Source: Rheinheimera mangrovi | Lineage (GTDB): Bacteria; Pseudomonadota; Gammaproteobacteria; Enterobacterales; Alteromonadaceae | DNA length: 64,000 bases | Direction: 5' to 3' | NCBI RefSeq assembly: GCF_003990335.1 | Contig: NZ_CP034683.1 | Coordinates: 4,509,501-4,573,500, forward strand | In this document: positions 26,058-35,259 of the stretch, piece by piece | Numbering within the stretch: the stretch's first letter is position 1 | How the letters are laid out: each line of letters opens with the position of its first letter | Position numbers and translations under genes: made by a program | Notes under the pieces: model-generated | What the model was told of the DNA's origin: nothing | Seen by the model: only the letters and a program-made list of their open reading frames with translations | Databases searched by the model: none

Positions 26058-28718
26058 TTAGTCTCCTGCTTGGGTTTCAGGCAAAGGCAATTCGACAATA
26101 AAACGTGAACCACTACCAACACGGGCTGAGCTGGCTTTCACGGAGCCGCCGTGCGCACCAATCATGCCCCGACAAATTGCCAGCCCCATGCCGGTATTGT
26201 GCCTTTTACTGTCGCCATCGGCCACCACATAAAACATATCAAAGACTTTTTCCCGCAGAGCCTCCGGAATACCAGGGCCACTGTCTTCAATTTCAATGCG
26301 GCAGAGCTTGCCTTGCTGACTGACCCACACCCGCACCGGCTCGCCATCCGGGCTGTATTTAGCCGCATTTTCCAGAATATTAAACAGCCCCTGTTCCAGC
26401 AAAGCGGCATGGGCATAAAGTAAAGGTAAATCCGGTGCAGCTTCGTAGTCCACGTCCACTTGCGGGAAAAAGCGCTTTAAGCGTTGTTTGGCACTGCCAA
26501 TAATATCGGCGACAGACACCCAATCACGTTCCAGCTTTAAGGTGCCATGACCTAAACGCGTCATATCCAGCAGGTTCTGGATATATCGGTCCAGCCGCTG
26601 ACTTTCCAGCAGAATAGTGCTTAACAGCTCATTCCGATCCTCTTTGGATAACTGCTGGTCCAGTACCTGTAAACTCTCGGCAGAACCCATCATGGCCGCC
26701 AGCGGTGAACGTAAATCGTGCGACACAGAGGATAATAAAGCCGAACGCAATTGCTCCATTTCGGCTTTGAGTTTTGAGCTCTCCAGTTCTGTATTCAGGC
26801 TAATGCGCTGCCAGACACTGACGGCCTGCTGGCTTAACGTAGTGATTAAGTCGCGGTCGTCCGGTCTTAACACCTGCTGACTGGCTGGAAATTGCAGCAA
26901 AAGTACAGCCACAGTTTTGTCCTGAGCCAACAAAGGCAAAGCAGTCCACTGGCTGGCATTAAGGGTATCGCTGAAACGCCCTGCCATTTGCTGATGCCGT
27001 CTGGACCAATCAATCATCGCCTGATCCAAGGCCAGCAATGGCTGATTCAGTGCAGGCAGTATCTGTTGTTCTTGTTGATCCAGAGTGACCAGATGTACAG
27101 GGCAGCGCAGCGCCTGGGTCAGCTGGGCCGCCAAAATGGTCCAGAGTTCATCGGTTTGATGGATTACGGTCAGTTGCTGGGCAAAATCCCGTTGTAATTC
27201 TGAGTATCGGTTGGCTTCTTTTAGTAGCAATAATTGCTGCCTGATACGCGAAGCGGCCGGGCCACAAGTGATACCTATCACCAGCATAAAAATCAGCGTG
27301 GCGACGTCATCGTTTTTATTCACATTAAAGGTGAAATAAGGTTCGGTCAGGAAAAAGTTAAAGCTGAAAAACGACAACAAAGCGGTAAAAATAGCGGGGC
27401 GGGCGCCGTATTTCAGACCACAAAGCACTACAGCCAACACAAAAATCAGCACCAGATTGCCACTTTGCAGCCATTGGTCCAAAGCCAATGCCAAAGCACT
27501 GGCGGCTGCGGTAAAAACTGCACCAAAAGCATAACCGGCTTTTTGGCCAAAGGTGCCTGAAGCTGGTGCTGACACTCTGGCTTGTTGGGCCGATTCACCA
27601 GAGCGATACACCGACACTTCTAACGGCAAACCGCTATTAATCAGTTGTTGGTACAAGGGTTTACGCCAGGGCTGCAGCACACGCTTAGTGCCAGCCCCCA
27701 CTAATACAGCGTTAATCCTATGCTCTGTGATATAAGGCAAAATAGTCTGTAACGTAGAGGGGCCACGCAAAATATCGGTCTGAGCGCCCAGTTCACGCGC
27801 CAGAGCAAAGGCCGACTGCAAGCGTTGTTGTGTCGACTGATACTGCATCTGCCCTGTGTCAACCCAAACCACAACCCAGGGCATCTGACGTTTTTCGGCA
27901 ACCCGGCGGCCAATGCGGATCAGGTATTCGTGATCACGGCGATTGGAGATCAGCACCAGCAATTTATCCTGGATCAGATAATCACTGCCACGGGCTTTGG
28001 CGTCCTGCTCGGTTTTTAACTGCGCATCGACATGGCTCATCACCAGCTTCATCGCCATTTCACGCAGCGCTGTTAAAGTTTCCAGCTGGAAAAATTGCTT
28101 CACCGCCAAAGCGGCATAGTCGGCGACATAAACTTTGCCTTGCTGTAAACGCTCCAGCAGATGGTTAGGCGCTAAATCGACAAACACCAATTGCTGAGCG
28201 CTGTCGATAAACTGATCAGGCACTGTTTCCTTTACGCGTATGCCACTGATTTGCAGCACTAAATCGTTCAGACTGGCGATATGCTGCACATTAATAGTGG
28301 TGTACACGTCTATGCCAGCGGCCAATAACTCGGCAATATCCTGATAACGCCTTTTATGCCGGCTGCCCGGAATATTACTGTGCGCCAGCTCGTCCACCAG
28401 CAAAAGTGCAGGTTTGGCGGCTATGGCTGCGTCTAAATCAAATTCGGTCAGTTGCTGGCCCTGATAATCCAGCTGACGCCGTGGTAACAGCTCAAAACCC
28501 TGCAACAACGCTTCTGTGTCGGCGCGGCCATGAGTTTCCACCAGCCCCACCATCACTGCTGTGCCTTGTTGCATACGCTCGCGGGCGGCATTGAGCATGG
28601 CGCAGGTTTTACCTACACCAGGCGCAGCACCTAAAAAGATCTTTAGCTGGCCACCCTGCTGCTGTTGCAGGTTTTTTAAAAGCGCATCAGCTTGTTGTCT
28701 GCGGGAGTCTGTTACCAC
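26058..28718 (-). CDS. kdpD: Potassium sensor histidine kinase KdpD
   Basis: 886 residues from the GTG at 28718, selected because AGGAG lies six bases upstream; the frame extends 18 codons into the repeat. N-terminal KdpD domain with Walker A GAAPGVGKT (30-38) and VDELAHSNIPGSRHKRRYQDI, a Usp-like domain, four closely spaced membrane helices (about 400-500), GAF region, HisKA with His667 in SVSHDLRSPLAAMMGS, and HATPase (NILENAAKYSP, GMGLAICRGMIGAHGG). Separated from kdpC by a porin gene and two repeats. Confidence 0.96.
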   Translation of the reverse strand: MVTDSRRQQADALLKNLQQQQGGQLKIFLGAAPGVGKTCAMLNAARERMQQGTAVMVGLVETHGRADTEALLQGFELLPRRQLDYQGQQLTEFDLDAAIAAKPALLLVDELAHSNIPGSRHKRRYQDIAELLAAGIDVYTTINVQHIASLNDLVLQISGIRVKETVPDQFIDSAQQLVFVDLAPNHLLERLQQGKVYVADYAALAVKQFFQLETLTALREMAMKLVMSHVDAQLKTEQDAKARGSDYLIQDKLLVLISNRRDHEYLIRIGRRVAEKRQMPWVVVWVDTGQMQYQSTQQRLQSAFALARELGAQTDILRGPSTLQTILPYITEHRINAVLVGAGTKRVLQPWRKPLYQQLINSGLPLEVSVYRSGESAQQARVSAPASGTFGQKAGYAFGAVFTAAASALALALDQWLQSGNLVLIFVLAVVLCGLKYGARPAIFTALLSFFSFNFFLTEPYFTFNVNKNDDVATLIFMLVIGITCGPAASRIRQQLLLLKEANRYSELQRDFAQQLTVIHQTDELWTILAAQLTQALRCPVHLVTLDQQEQQILPALNQPLLALDQAMIDWSRRHQQMAGRFSDTLNASQWTALPLLAQDKTVAVLLLQFPASQQVLRPDDRDLITTLSQQAVSVWQRISLNTELESSKLKAEMEQLRSALLSSVSHDLRSPLAAMMGSAESLQVLDQQLSKEDRNELLSTILLESQRLDRYIQNLLDMTRLGHGTLKLERDWVSVADIIGSAKQRLKRFFPQVDVDYEAAPDLPLLYAHAALLEQGLFNILENAAKYSPDGEPVRVWVSQQGKLCRIEIEDSGPGIPEALREKVFDMFYVVADGDSKRHNTGMGLAICRGMIGAHGGSVKASSARVGSGSRFIVELPLPETQAGD

Positions 28719-28744
28719 GGATATCTCCTGAAAAAATTGCGCTA

Positions 28745-28859
28745 AGTCATTGCAGTTGCAGCAAGGCGACAAGCGAACGAGTCCCCAGGAACATAGACCA
28801 CTATGTGATTGGGGCGAGTGAACGCAGGTAACACAGCTGCGGCTGCAAGGACGACGGGC
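28745..28859. repeat. Intergenic repeat, copy B
   Basis: About 115 bases. Ends are near-inverted (TTGCAGTTGCAGC at the left, GCTGCGGCTGCAA at the right) and the centre folds as CCCCAGGAACATAG-ACCA-CTATGTGATTGGGG. Fills the whole gap between the kdpD ribosome site and the porin stop codon. Same orientation as copies A and C. Confidence 0.85.
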
Positions 28860-28861
28860 AA

Positions 28862-29581
28862 TTAGAAACTTTTGCCGACGCTGATAAGCAAGCGATTGTC
28901 ACAAAGTTCGCTGCAGGCTGAGCTGCTGACAGAAGTTCCGGCATAACCCACAGACCAATTCAGACCCAGCTGGGTGCTGTTTAGCTTAACGCCCCAGTCG
29001 GTGTAGCCAGAACCATCTTCGCTGGCTGAAGCTAAAAAGCTGTTAAATTCCAATGCATTAGCAAACTTATTGTAGCCCAGATGCCATTGCAGCTGCAGCT
29101 GCTCTGTCAGTTGCTGATTCCAATCCGCGCTTAAATACCAGAATTTACCCACACCGGTGCCAAAATAATCGTCGGTCAGTGCCAGACCAAAAGTCCAGTC
29201 TTTGTAGAGTAACTTGCCGTACCCTTCGACAAAGTTAAATTGGTCTGTGCTGTTATCGCCTTTAGGGTAAAGGTATTGCATCAGGCCCAGATCCACTGTC
29301 CAGTCCGGGGCAACAGCAAAGCTGCGGCCAGCAGAAAGATCCAGCTCCATGCTGCCCTGACCAAACTTTATATTCGAACCCCAGGCACTGGCATACCAAC
29401 CCGATTCGGTGGTCAACGTGAGGCTACCCTGCAACGCTGGACCTTCATCGGTTTGTGAAATACCACGGTATAAATAATCTGAAATCAACAGCACAGAGCC
29501 CGTACTATTAGCGGTTTCAGCCGCAACAAGCTGACTTAATAGCAACACAACAGAACTCAGAGCAGAAACAAAAATACGCAT
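28862..29581 (-). CDS. TorF family putative porin within the kdp operon
   Basis: 239 residues from the ATG at 29581 (AGGA six bases upstream); the longer frame upstream runs through repeat DNA. Signal peptide 1-21, then SDYLYRGISQTDEGPALQGSLTL, typical of the TIGR02001/TorF group, and an amphipathic barrel ending in LLISVGKSF with a terminal Phe. Two Cys near the end (SACSELCDN) may pair. Probably an outer-membrane channel whose expression follows potassium demand. Lies between direct repeat copies B and C. Confidence 0.85.
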   Translation of the reverse strand: MRIFVSALSSVVLLLSQLVAAETANSTGSVLLISDYLYRGISQTDEGPALQGSLTLTTESGWYASAWGSNIKFGQGSMELDLSAGRSFAVAPDWTVDLGLMQYLYPKGDNSTDQFNFVEGYGKLLYKDWTFGLALTDDYFGTGVGKFWYLSADWNQQLTEQLQLQWHLGYNKFANALEFNSFLASASEDGSGYTDWGVKLNSTQLGLNWSVGYAGTSVSSSACSELCDNRLLISVGKSF

Positions 29582-29600
29582 ATAGATTCCTGAAATAAGA

Positions 29601-29778
29601 CGGGACACCAAACCACTGCATAGTGCTGCATGTATATCCCCTAAGTAATTGATGTTGCAGGGCGGCGACAAGTGCCCGAGACCCCAGGAGCATAGTTAAC
29701 CTATGTGACTGGGGCGAGAGCACGCAGTCAACAAAGCTGCAGCTTCAAGTACGACGGGGACAGCGGTTTGGTGTCCCG
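29601..29778. repeat. 18-bp inverted repeat enclosing repeat copy C
   Basis: Arms CGGGACACCAAACCACTG (29601-29618) and CAGCGGTTTGGTGTCCCG (29761-29778) match at 17 of 18 positions. The whole kdpC-porin spacer can thus fold as one long hairpin. May limit read-through from kdpFABC into the porin gene or protect the mRNA end. Confidence 0.7.
29644..29760. repeat. Intergenic repeat, copy C
   Basis: About 117 bases, full-length member with central hairpin CCCCAGGAGCATAG-TTAAC-CTATGTGACTGGGG and the same 3' end (CAAGTACGACGGGG) as copy B. Sits inside the long inverted repeat in front of the porin gene. Confidence 0.85.
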
Positions 29779-29801
29779 TTAATCACCCAACCTAAAACGG
29801 A

Positions 29802-30440
29802 TTAACGCAGCGGAAAATGTTTATCCAACGCCAGATTTAACAACAACACATTGACCCGTGGCTGGCCAAAAATTCCCCACTGTGGCGCTTCTGTGTGTTG
29901 TTCTACTAATTTACCCAGCATCTCTGTTGGGATGCTGCGTGCAGCGGCCACCCGCTTTAACTGCAAAGCTGCAGCTGCAGGCGAAATATGCGGGTCGACA
30001 CCAGAGCCAGAGCTTGCCAGTAAGTCCACTGGCAGTTGTGTGGCAGGGACCTGATAACGTTCTGTCAGTACAAGGCTTTCTGCCGCGACTCTGTCACGCA
30101 AAGCAGGATTGGAAGGAGCTAAGTTACTGCCTGCTGTTGCCATGGGGTCGGTATTGGCGCTGCTTGGACGACCATGGAAATACTTAGCGCCGCTAAAAGG
30201 CTGAGCTATTAAGGCAGAGCCAACGGCTTTGCCATCAACCATTACTAAAGAGCCTGTAGCTTGCTGTGGAAATAACATTCCGCCTAAAGCTGTGACAGTG
30301 GCGCTATAGACCAGACCACAAGTCACCAGCATCACAGCGGCTAAACCCAAAGCCGGACGCCAGATGGCGTGCTGTGACGAAAGGGCGGCATCAGAACCAG
30401 CACGGACAGCTCCAGAACGAGAAATTGAAGTAGTGTTCAT
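29802..30440 (-). CDS. kdpC: Potassium-transporting ATPase subunit C
   Basis: 212 residues. One membrane helix (about 29-50) after a longer than usual polar N terminus (about 28 residues). Periplasmic KdpC domain: GSALIAQPFSGAKYFHGRPSS, SNLAPSNPALRDRV, VPVDLL-like QLPVDLLASSGSGVDPHISP and NVLLLNLALD. Helps couple KdpB to KdpA. Two bases after kdpB. Confidence 0.97.
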   Translation of the reverse strand: MNTTSISRSGAVRAGSDAALSSQHAIWRPALGLAAVMLVTCGLVYSATVTALGGMLFPQQATGSLVMVDGKAVGSALIAQPFSGAKYFHGRPSSANTDPMATAGSNLAPSNPALRDRVAAESLVLTERYQVPATQLPVDLLASSGSGVDPHISPAAAALQLKRVAAARSIPTEMLGKLVEQHTEAPQWGIFGQPRVNVLLLNLALDKHFPLR

Positions 30441-30442
30441 AG

Positions 30443-32440
30443 TTAAAACATCCAGTTCAGTAAAACATCAATCAGTTTGATCGCGGCGAAAGGCAATAAC
30501 ACCCCACCTAAACCGAAGATCAACATATTGTTGCGTAACAGTTTTTCAGCACTGATGGCACGGATTTTTACGCCTTTGAGTGCCAGCGGAATTAAAGCCG
30601 GAATAATCAGCGCATTAAAAATCAGCGCAGATAACACCGCCATTTTTGGGTCCGGCAGCTGCATAAAATTCAAAGCAGCAATACCAGGCATAGCGGCCGC
30701 AAAAACGGCTGGCACTATGACAAAGTACTTAGCGACATCATTGGCTAAAGAGAAGGTGGTTAAAGCGCCACGGGTGATCAGCAACTGTTTGCCCACTTCC
30801 ACCACGGCCAGCAGCTTGGTTGGGTCTGAATCCAGATCCACCATATTGCCCGCTTCTTTGGCGGCCTGAGTACCTGAGTTCATGGCTAAGCCAACGTCTG
30901 CCTGAGCTAAAGCGGGCGCGTCGTTGGTACCATCACCGACCATGGCGACTAAACGACCTAAAGCCTGCTCGCGGCGAATAAGCGCCAGCTTGTCTTCAGG
31001 GCGGGCTTCAGCCACAAAGTCATCCACACCAGCAGCAGCGGCAATAGCGCCAGCCGTAATAGGGTTGTCACCTGTGACCATAATGGTGCGCACACCTAAA
31101 GCACGCAGCTCGGCAAAACGTTCAGCTACACCAGGTTTAATCACATCAGATAACTGGATCACACCCAAAATACGTTGTTGATTGGCCACCACTAAAGGCG
31201 TCGCACCTTGTTGCGCCACCTTGGTGACTATAGGGTCCAGATTGTTGGGTACAGCCAGACCACGGCTTTGCGCCCATTTTTTTACCGCATCGGCAGCGCC
31301 TTTGACCCAATGTTCACCGCTATCCAGTTGTACACCTGATAACCGGGTTTGAGCGCTGAATGGAATAAACTGAGCATTGTCTGGCAGAGTTTCAGCCGCA
31401 ACACCTTGCTCCTGCGCCAGACGTACCACAGACTTACCTTCAGGCGTTGGATCCTGTACTGAGCACAGCACAGCACCACGCACCAGTTCAGACTGAGCCA
31501 CACCAGGCAGCGCAAAAAACGCAGTGGCCTGACGGTCACCAAAAGTGATGGTGCCGGTTTTATCCAGTAATAACGTATCTATATCACCCGCTACTTCAAC
31601 AGCTTTACCCGACTTGGCAATCACATTGGCAGCCAAAGCACGGTTCATACCGGCAATACCTATGGCAGGTAATAAACCGGCAATAGTAGTTGGAATTAAA
31701 CAGACCACCAGAGCTATTAACATCAACAGATCAAGTTCGATCCCAACAAAAGCGGCCATTGCAGGCAAAGTTGCTACAGCTATTAAGAACACTAAGGTCA
31801 ACGCGGCTAACAGCACGGTCAGCGCCAGCTCGTTTGGTGTTTTTTGTCTGTTGGTGCCTTCCACCAGGCTGATCATTTTATCGAGGAAACTATGACCAGT
31901 TTCTGCCGTCACCATCACAGTAATAGTACCGTTCAATACCTTGGTACCGGCAATCACACTTGAGTGGTCGGTACCAGCTTCACGCAGCACCGGAGCTGAT
32001 TCGCCCGTTAAGGCCGATTCATTGATAGTGGCGACCCCCAGGATAATTTCACCGTCTGCTGGTACAAACTGGCCAGCTTCAACCTGCACTTTGTCACCGG
32101 CTTTCAGCTGACTGGCGGAAACCGCTATAGGTTCTTCGGATTCACGCAGCAACTGGGCTGTTAAATCACGACGGGTGGCTTTTAAGCTGGCAGCCTGACC
32201 ACGGCCACGGGCTTCGGCTATAGCTTCGGCAAAGTTAGCAAACCATAAAGTGAAAAACAGGATCAGACTGCTGGCCAGTTCAAAGCCGTAGTCCTGGCCT
32301 TTGATGACACTATTGGCTGTCATACCAAGCGCCAGCACTGTACCCACCCATACCACCAGCATCATAGGGCTTTTTATCGCCAGTTGTGGCTGTAGTTTTA
32401 CAAAAGCCTGTACGCTGGCCTGAGCTAAGGCATTACTCAT
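30443..32440 (-). CDS. kdpB: Potassium-transporting ATPase ATP-binding subunit B
   Basis: 665 residues. P-type ATPase subunit: regulatory TGES (145-148), phosphorylated Asp293 in DKTGTITFG, GDN and MVGDGTNDAPAL hinge motifs, and seven membrane helices. Energises K+ uptake through KdpA. Overlaps the kdpA stop by four bases (ATGA). Confidence 0.98.
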   Translation of the reverse strand: MSNALAQASVQAFVKLQPQLAIKSPMMLVVWVGTVLALGMTANSVIKGQDYGFELASSLILFFTLWFANFAEAIAEARGRGQAASLKATRRDLTAQLLRESEEPIAVSASQLKAGDKVQVEAGQFVPADGEIILGVATINESALTGESAPVLREAGTDHSSVIAGTKVLNGTITVMVTAETGHSFLDKMISLVEGTNRQKTPNELALTVLLAALTLVFLIAVATLPAMAAFVGIELDLLMLIALVVCLIPTTIAGLLPAIGIAGMNRALAANVIAKSGKAVEVAGDIDTLLLDKTGTITFGDRQATAFFALPGVAQSELVRGAVLCSVQDPTPEGKSVVRLAQEQGVAAETLPDNAQFIPFSAQTRLSGVQLDSGEHWVKGAADAVKKWAQSRGLAVPNNLDPIVTKVAQQGATPLVVANQQRILGVIQLSDVIKPGVAERFAELRALGVRTIMVTGDNPITAGAIAAAAGVDDFVAEARPEDKLALIRREQALGRLVAMVGDGTNDAPALAQADVGLAMNSGTQAAKEAGNMVDLDSDPTKLLAVVEVGKQLLITRGALTTFSLANDVAKYFVIVPAVFAAAMPGIAALNFMQLPDPKMAVLSALIFNALIIPALIPLALKGVKIRAISAEKLLRNNMLIFGLGGVLLPFAAIKLIDVLLNWMF

Positions 32441-34173
32441 TTTAAATCACCTGCAATAGAAGTTAATTCCAGTGCTTCGCCGATTGGGCCCAGCACCATA
32501 GAAGGTAAAAAGGACAGGAAATTCAGGATTAAAATCACTGTGACCAAAGTGACAGCAAAGGTCAGGTTATGCAGAGGTAAGGTACCGTTGCTGACCGGGA
32601 TCTGACGTTTTTTCGCCAATAAACCTGCAATCAACAATGGGATCAGCAGCGGTAAATAACGGCCCAGTAATAGCACTATCACACAGCTGATATTCCACCA
32701 CGGCGTGTTATCGCCTAAGCCTTCAAAACCAGAACCATTGTTGGCAAAAGCTGAAGTGTATTCATAAAACACCTGGGCAATACCGTGCAAACCAGGGTTG
32801 CTGTTGCCGGTTATGGCTGGGATAGCCACGGTAATAGCGGTAAAAGTTAAAATCACAGCACTAGGTAATACCAGCAATACACCCAACCAGCTGATTTCAG
32901 TTTTTTCCAGCTTACGGCCAAAGATTTCCGGTGTGCGGCCTATCATCAGACCGGCAATAAACACCGCTATCCAGACATAGACAATAAAGTTCACAAAACC
33001 ACAACCAATACCGCCCCAGATGGCATTGATCAGCATGCCAGAACGGGTCACCAAAGCTGCCACAGGATTTAGCGAGTCGTGCATGGCATTGACTGAACCA
33101 TTGGACGTTTGAGTGGTAAGGGTTGCCCAGAGCGCGGACAGGTCTGTGCCAAAACGCACTTCCTTGCCTTCCATATTGCCTGCTTGCTCTGCTAAGCCAC
33201 TAAAGGCAGCATTTGGCTGCTGTTCGCTGTAAATGGCTGCAGCTACACACAACAAACTTAAAAAGCCCATCACAGCCAAAGACATTTTGGCAAAACCACG
33301 TTGACGCAACAGACCACCGGCCATAAAGACAATAGCCATAGGGATCAACACCAGCGCTATGGTTTCAATGGCATTGGCAACAGGAGTTGGGTTTTCCAGC
33401 GGGTTTGAACTGTTAGGGCCATACCAGCCACCACCATTGGTACCCAGTTGTTTAATAGCGACCATAGCGGCAACAGGGCCTAAGGGGATTTTTTGTTCAG
33501 TCAGTTGATCGATAGAAGATTGGCCTTGCTCCAGTACAGGCACTGTAGGACTGGCCTGATAACTGGAAGGCACACCCTGACTGGCTAATAACAGAGCCAC
33601 CACAGCGGCTAAAGGCAGCATCAACCTCAGCACAGCACGCACTGTGTCCTGGTAGTAGTTGCCTAAATCACGTTCTTCGCCTTCTGCTGCGTCCTTAGCG
33701 TTACGACCGCCCATCAAACCACGTAATACGGCCAGACAAATCGCCAAACCCATAGCTGGAGTGACAAACTGCAAAGTGACAATAACAAAACTTTGGCTTA
33801 AATAACTCAGTTGAGCCTGACCAGAATAGTGTTGCTGGTTGGTATTGGTTAAAAAAGACACAGCCGTATGCAGCGCCAAATCCCAACTCAGTGGACCAAT
33901 GCCATCCGGGTTCATCGGCAAGACTTGCTGGAACATCAGCAGTAAAAAGGCGATCACACCCAGCACCAGGTTACTGATTAAAAAAGCTATACCATAACTT
34001 TTCCAGTTCATGCCCTCGCTGGCCTTTACGCCCAAAATTTTAAAGATCCCGTTTTCAACAGGACCAAACACCTTGTCACTCCAATGCTTCTGACCGGAGA
34101 AAATCCCGGTCATATAAGCGCCCAAAAGCCATGCCAACAGCAAAGCCAAAGCTAAAATCAACATAACGTCCAT
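32437..34173 (-). CDS. kdpA: Potassium-transporting ATPase potassium-binding subunit A
   Basis: 578 residues from the ATG at 34173 with GAGGAG six bases upstream. Ten or so helices and the pore-loop segments FLTNTNQQHYSGQ, GTNGGGWYGPNSSNPLENPTP, VTRSGMLINAIWGG and SAFANNGSGFEG, the selectivity-filter regions of this superfamily of K+ transporters. Inner membrane. kdpF precedes by ten bases. Confidence 0.98.
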   Translation of the reverse strand: MDVMLILALALLLAWLLGAYMTGIFSGQKHWSDKVFGPVENGIFKILGVKASEGMNWKSYGIAFLISNLVLGVIAFLLLMFQQVLPMNPDGIGPLSWDLALHTAVSFLTNTNQQHYSGQAQLSYLSQSFVIVTLQFVTPAMGLAICLAVLRGLMGGRNAKDAAEGEERDLGNYYQDTVRAVLRLMLPLAAVVALLLASQGVPSSYQASPTVPVLEQGQSSIDQLTEQKIPLGPVAAMVAIKQLGTNGGGWYGPNSSNPLENPTPVANAIETIALVLIPMAIVFMAGGLLRQRGFAKMSLAVMGFLSLLCVAAAIYSEQQPNAAFSGLAEQAGNMEGKEVRFGTDLSALWATLTTQTSNGSVNAMHDSLNPVAALVTRSGMLINAIWGGIGCGFVNFIVYVWIAVFIAGLMIGRTPEIFGRKLEKTEISWLGVLLVLPSAVILTFTAITVAIPAITGNSNPGLHGIAQVFYEYTSAFANNGSGFEGLGDNTPWWNISCVIVLLLGRYLPLLIPLLIAGLLAKKRQIPVSNGTLPLHNLTFAVTLVTVILILNFLSFLPSMVLGPIGEALELTSIAGDLK

Positions 34174-34183
34174 CAATGGCTCC

Positions 34184-34264
34184 TCAGAACTTTTCCGGTG
34201 CCAACATGGCGTAAATCAACAAAGCGCTTAAGGCGCCAATCAACAACAATAACAACCAGCTCAT
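34184..34264 (-). CDS. kdpF: KdpF, small subunit of the Kdp complex
   Basis: 26 residues: MSWLLLLLIGALSALLIYAM followed by LAPEKF, a single membrane helix with the family ending. ATG at 34264, preceded by GAGGAT. First gene of kdpFABC; stabilises the complex. Too short for ordinary gene callers. Confidence 0.93.
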   Translation of the reverse strand: MSWLLLLLIGALSALLIYAMLAPEKF

Positions 34265-34402
34265 TCCGCTTATCCTCAGAGGTATCAATCCGGGGCAAAG
34301 CTTAGGGGCCAGAGGCGTAAAGTCTCCAGATGGATAAAAAGGAAGGGCGTAAAGAGATCGTAAAGATTGGGGGATTAGAAAATAACTAAGGGGCAGACAG
34401 AT

Positions 34403-34427
34403 AAAAAAAGGGTAAGTGCGCTCACCC
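34403..34427 (-). terminator. Rho-independent terminator of the DUF1840 genes
   Basis: On the minus strand GGGTGAGCGCACTTACCC followed by TTTTTTTAT, with the stem beginning inside the last codons of the gene at 34422. Isolates the DUF1840 pair from kdpF. Confidence 0.88.
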
Positions 34428-34727
34428 TTTATCCCAACTTACATTATTGCCCCCAGCCACGGCGCTGCTAAGCAGTGCTATTAATGGCAAAGCGCGGTGG
34501 TGCAAGCTGACGGAGGAATCCGGGGAATGGCCGGTTTTGGCCATAATGCTTTCTTCGGGCCAGTACTGCATTTTTTCCTGCAGGCTAGCCAAATGTTTAG
34601 CTACATCTTCAGCGTATAAAGCGCCTGGCACTTTACCGCTGTGCCCCATCATATGCAGCAGTTGCACTGCGACCTGACCAAATAAGGTAACAGGGGCTGA
34701 ATCTTTGGAATGGAAAGTTACTAACAT
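34422..34727 (-). CDS. DUF1840 domain protein (second copy)
   Basis: 101 residues. MLVTFHSKDSAPVTLFGQVAVQLLHMMGHSG start and PGALYAEDVAKHLASLQEKM, then LPLIALLSSA near the end: DUF1840, a small family of unknown function. Paralogue of the gene at 34769 (same length, same motif order). The middle is more diverged and His-rich. Confidence 0.85.
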   Translation of the reverse strand: MLVTFHSKDSAPVTLFGQVAVQLLHMMGHSGKVPGALYAEDVAKHLASLQEKMQYWPEESIMAKTGHSPDSSVSLHHRALPLIALLSSAVAGGNNVSWDKG

Positions 34728-34768
34728 AAGCTAACTCCTGACAACGGCAAGTTAACTTGAGTATAGCC

Positions 34769-35074
34769 TTACTCCCAACTGACGCCTTTTTGCGCCCTCA
34801 CTGCCGCTTCCATTAATTCAATAAGTGGCAAGGCTCTGTTACGCAGCGGAATGGCTGCCGGATTGTCTCCCTGCAGATCGGCAGAGGCCGGTATTTGTTC
34901 TGTGGCTTGCAACGCCAACCCCTGTTGCAGTTGGGCCAAAGCCGCTGCGACATCTTCAGCATACAAGGCGCCCGGAGCTTTAGGCTGGCGGCCCATCAGC
35001 TCTAACAACTGCAAAGCGATATGACCAAACATCTGAACTGGCGCGCTGGCGGTGGATTTAAATGTAATTAACAT
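34769..35074 (-). CDS. DUF1840 domain protein (first copy)
   Basis: 101 residues. MLITFKSTASAPVQMFGHIALQLLELMGR, PGALYAEDVAAALAQLQQ, RALPLIELMEAAV and terminal VSWE. Closest to the usual DUF1840 sequence, so probably the parent of the downstream duplicate. Function unknown. Confidence 0.87.
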   Translation of the reverse strand: MLITFKSTASAPVQMFGHIALQLLELMGRQPKAPGALYAEDVAAALAQLQQGLALQATEQIPASADLQGDNPAAIPLRNRALPLIELMEAAVRAQKGVSWE

Positions 35075-35259
35075 AACAATCTGATCTTCCGGAGAAATGA
35101 AGTGTCAGCATGCGCTGTTCTGGCACAAACCACAAGCAAACGACAAGTTGATGCTTCAAAACTAAACAGGCGTCTATACAAAAGACCCTTACCTCTTTAG
35201 AATTCAGTAAAATCTGCAATTTTTTACATAAGCTAACGATCTGGTTACAAGGATGATGT

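Noticed and set aside
28719..28772. 18-codon N-terminal extension of KdpD
   Set aside because: Runs into repeat copy B; the GTG at 28718 has AGGAG at ideal spacing and gives the normal KdpD start.
29582..29671. 30-codon N-terminal extension of the porin
   Set aside because: It reads through the inverted-repeat arm and repeat DNA; the ATG at 29581 begins a standard signal peptide.
25321..29760. Repeats as a CRISPR array
   Set aside because: Copies are about 115 bases long, hairpin-containing, kilobases apart and without regular spacers.
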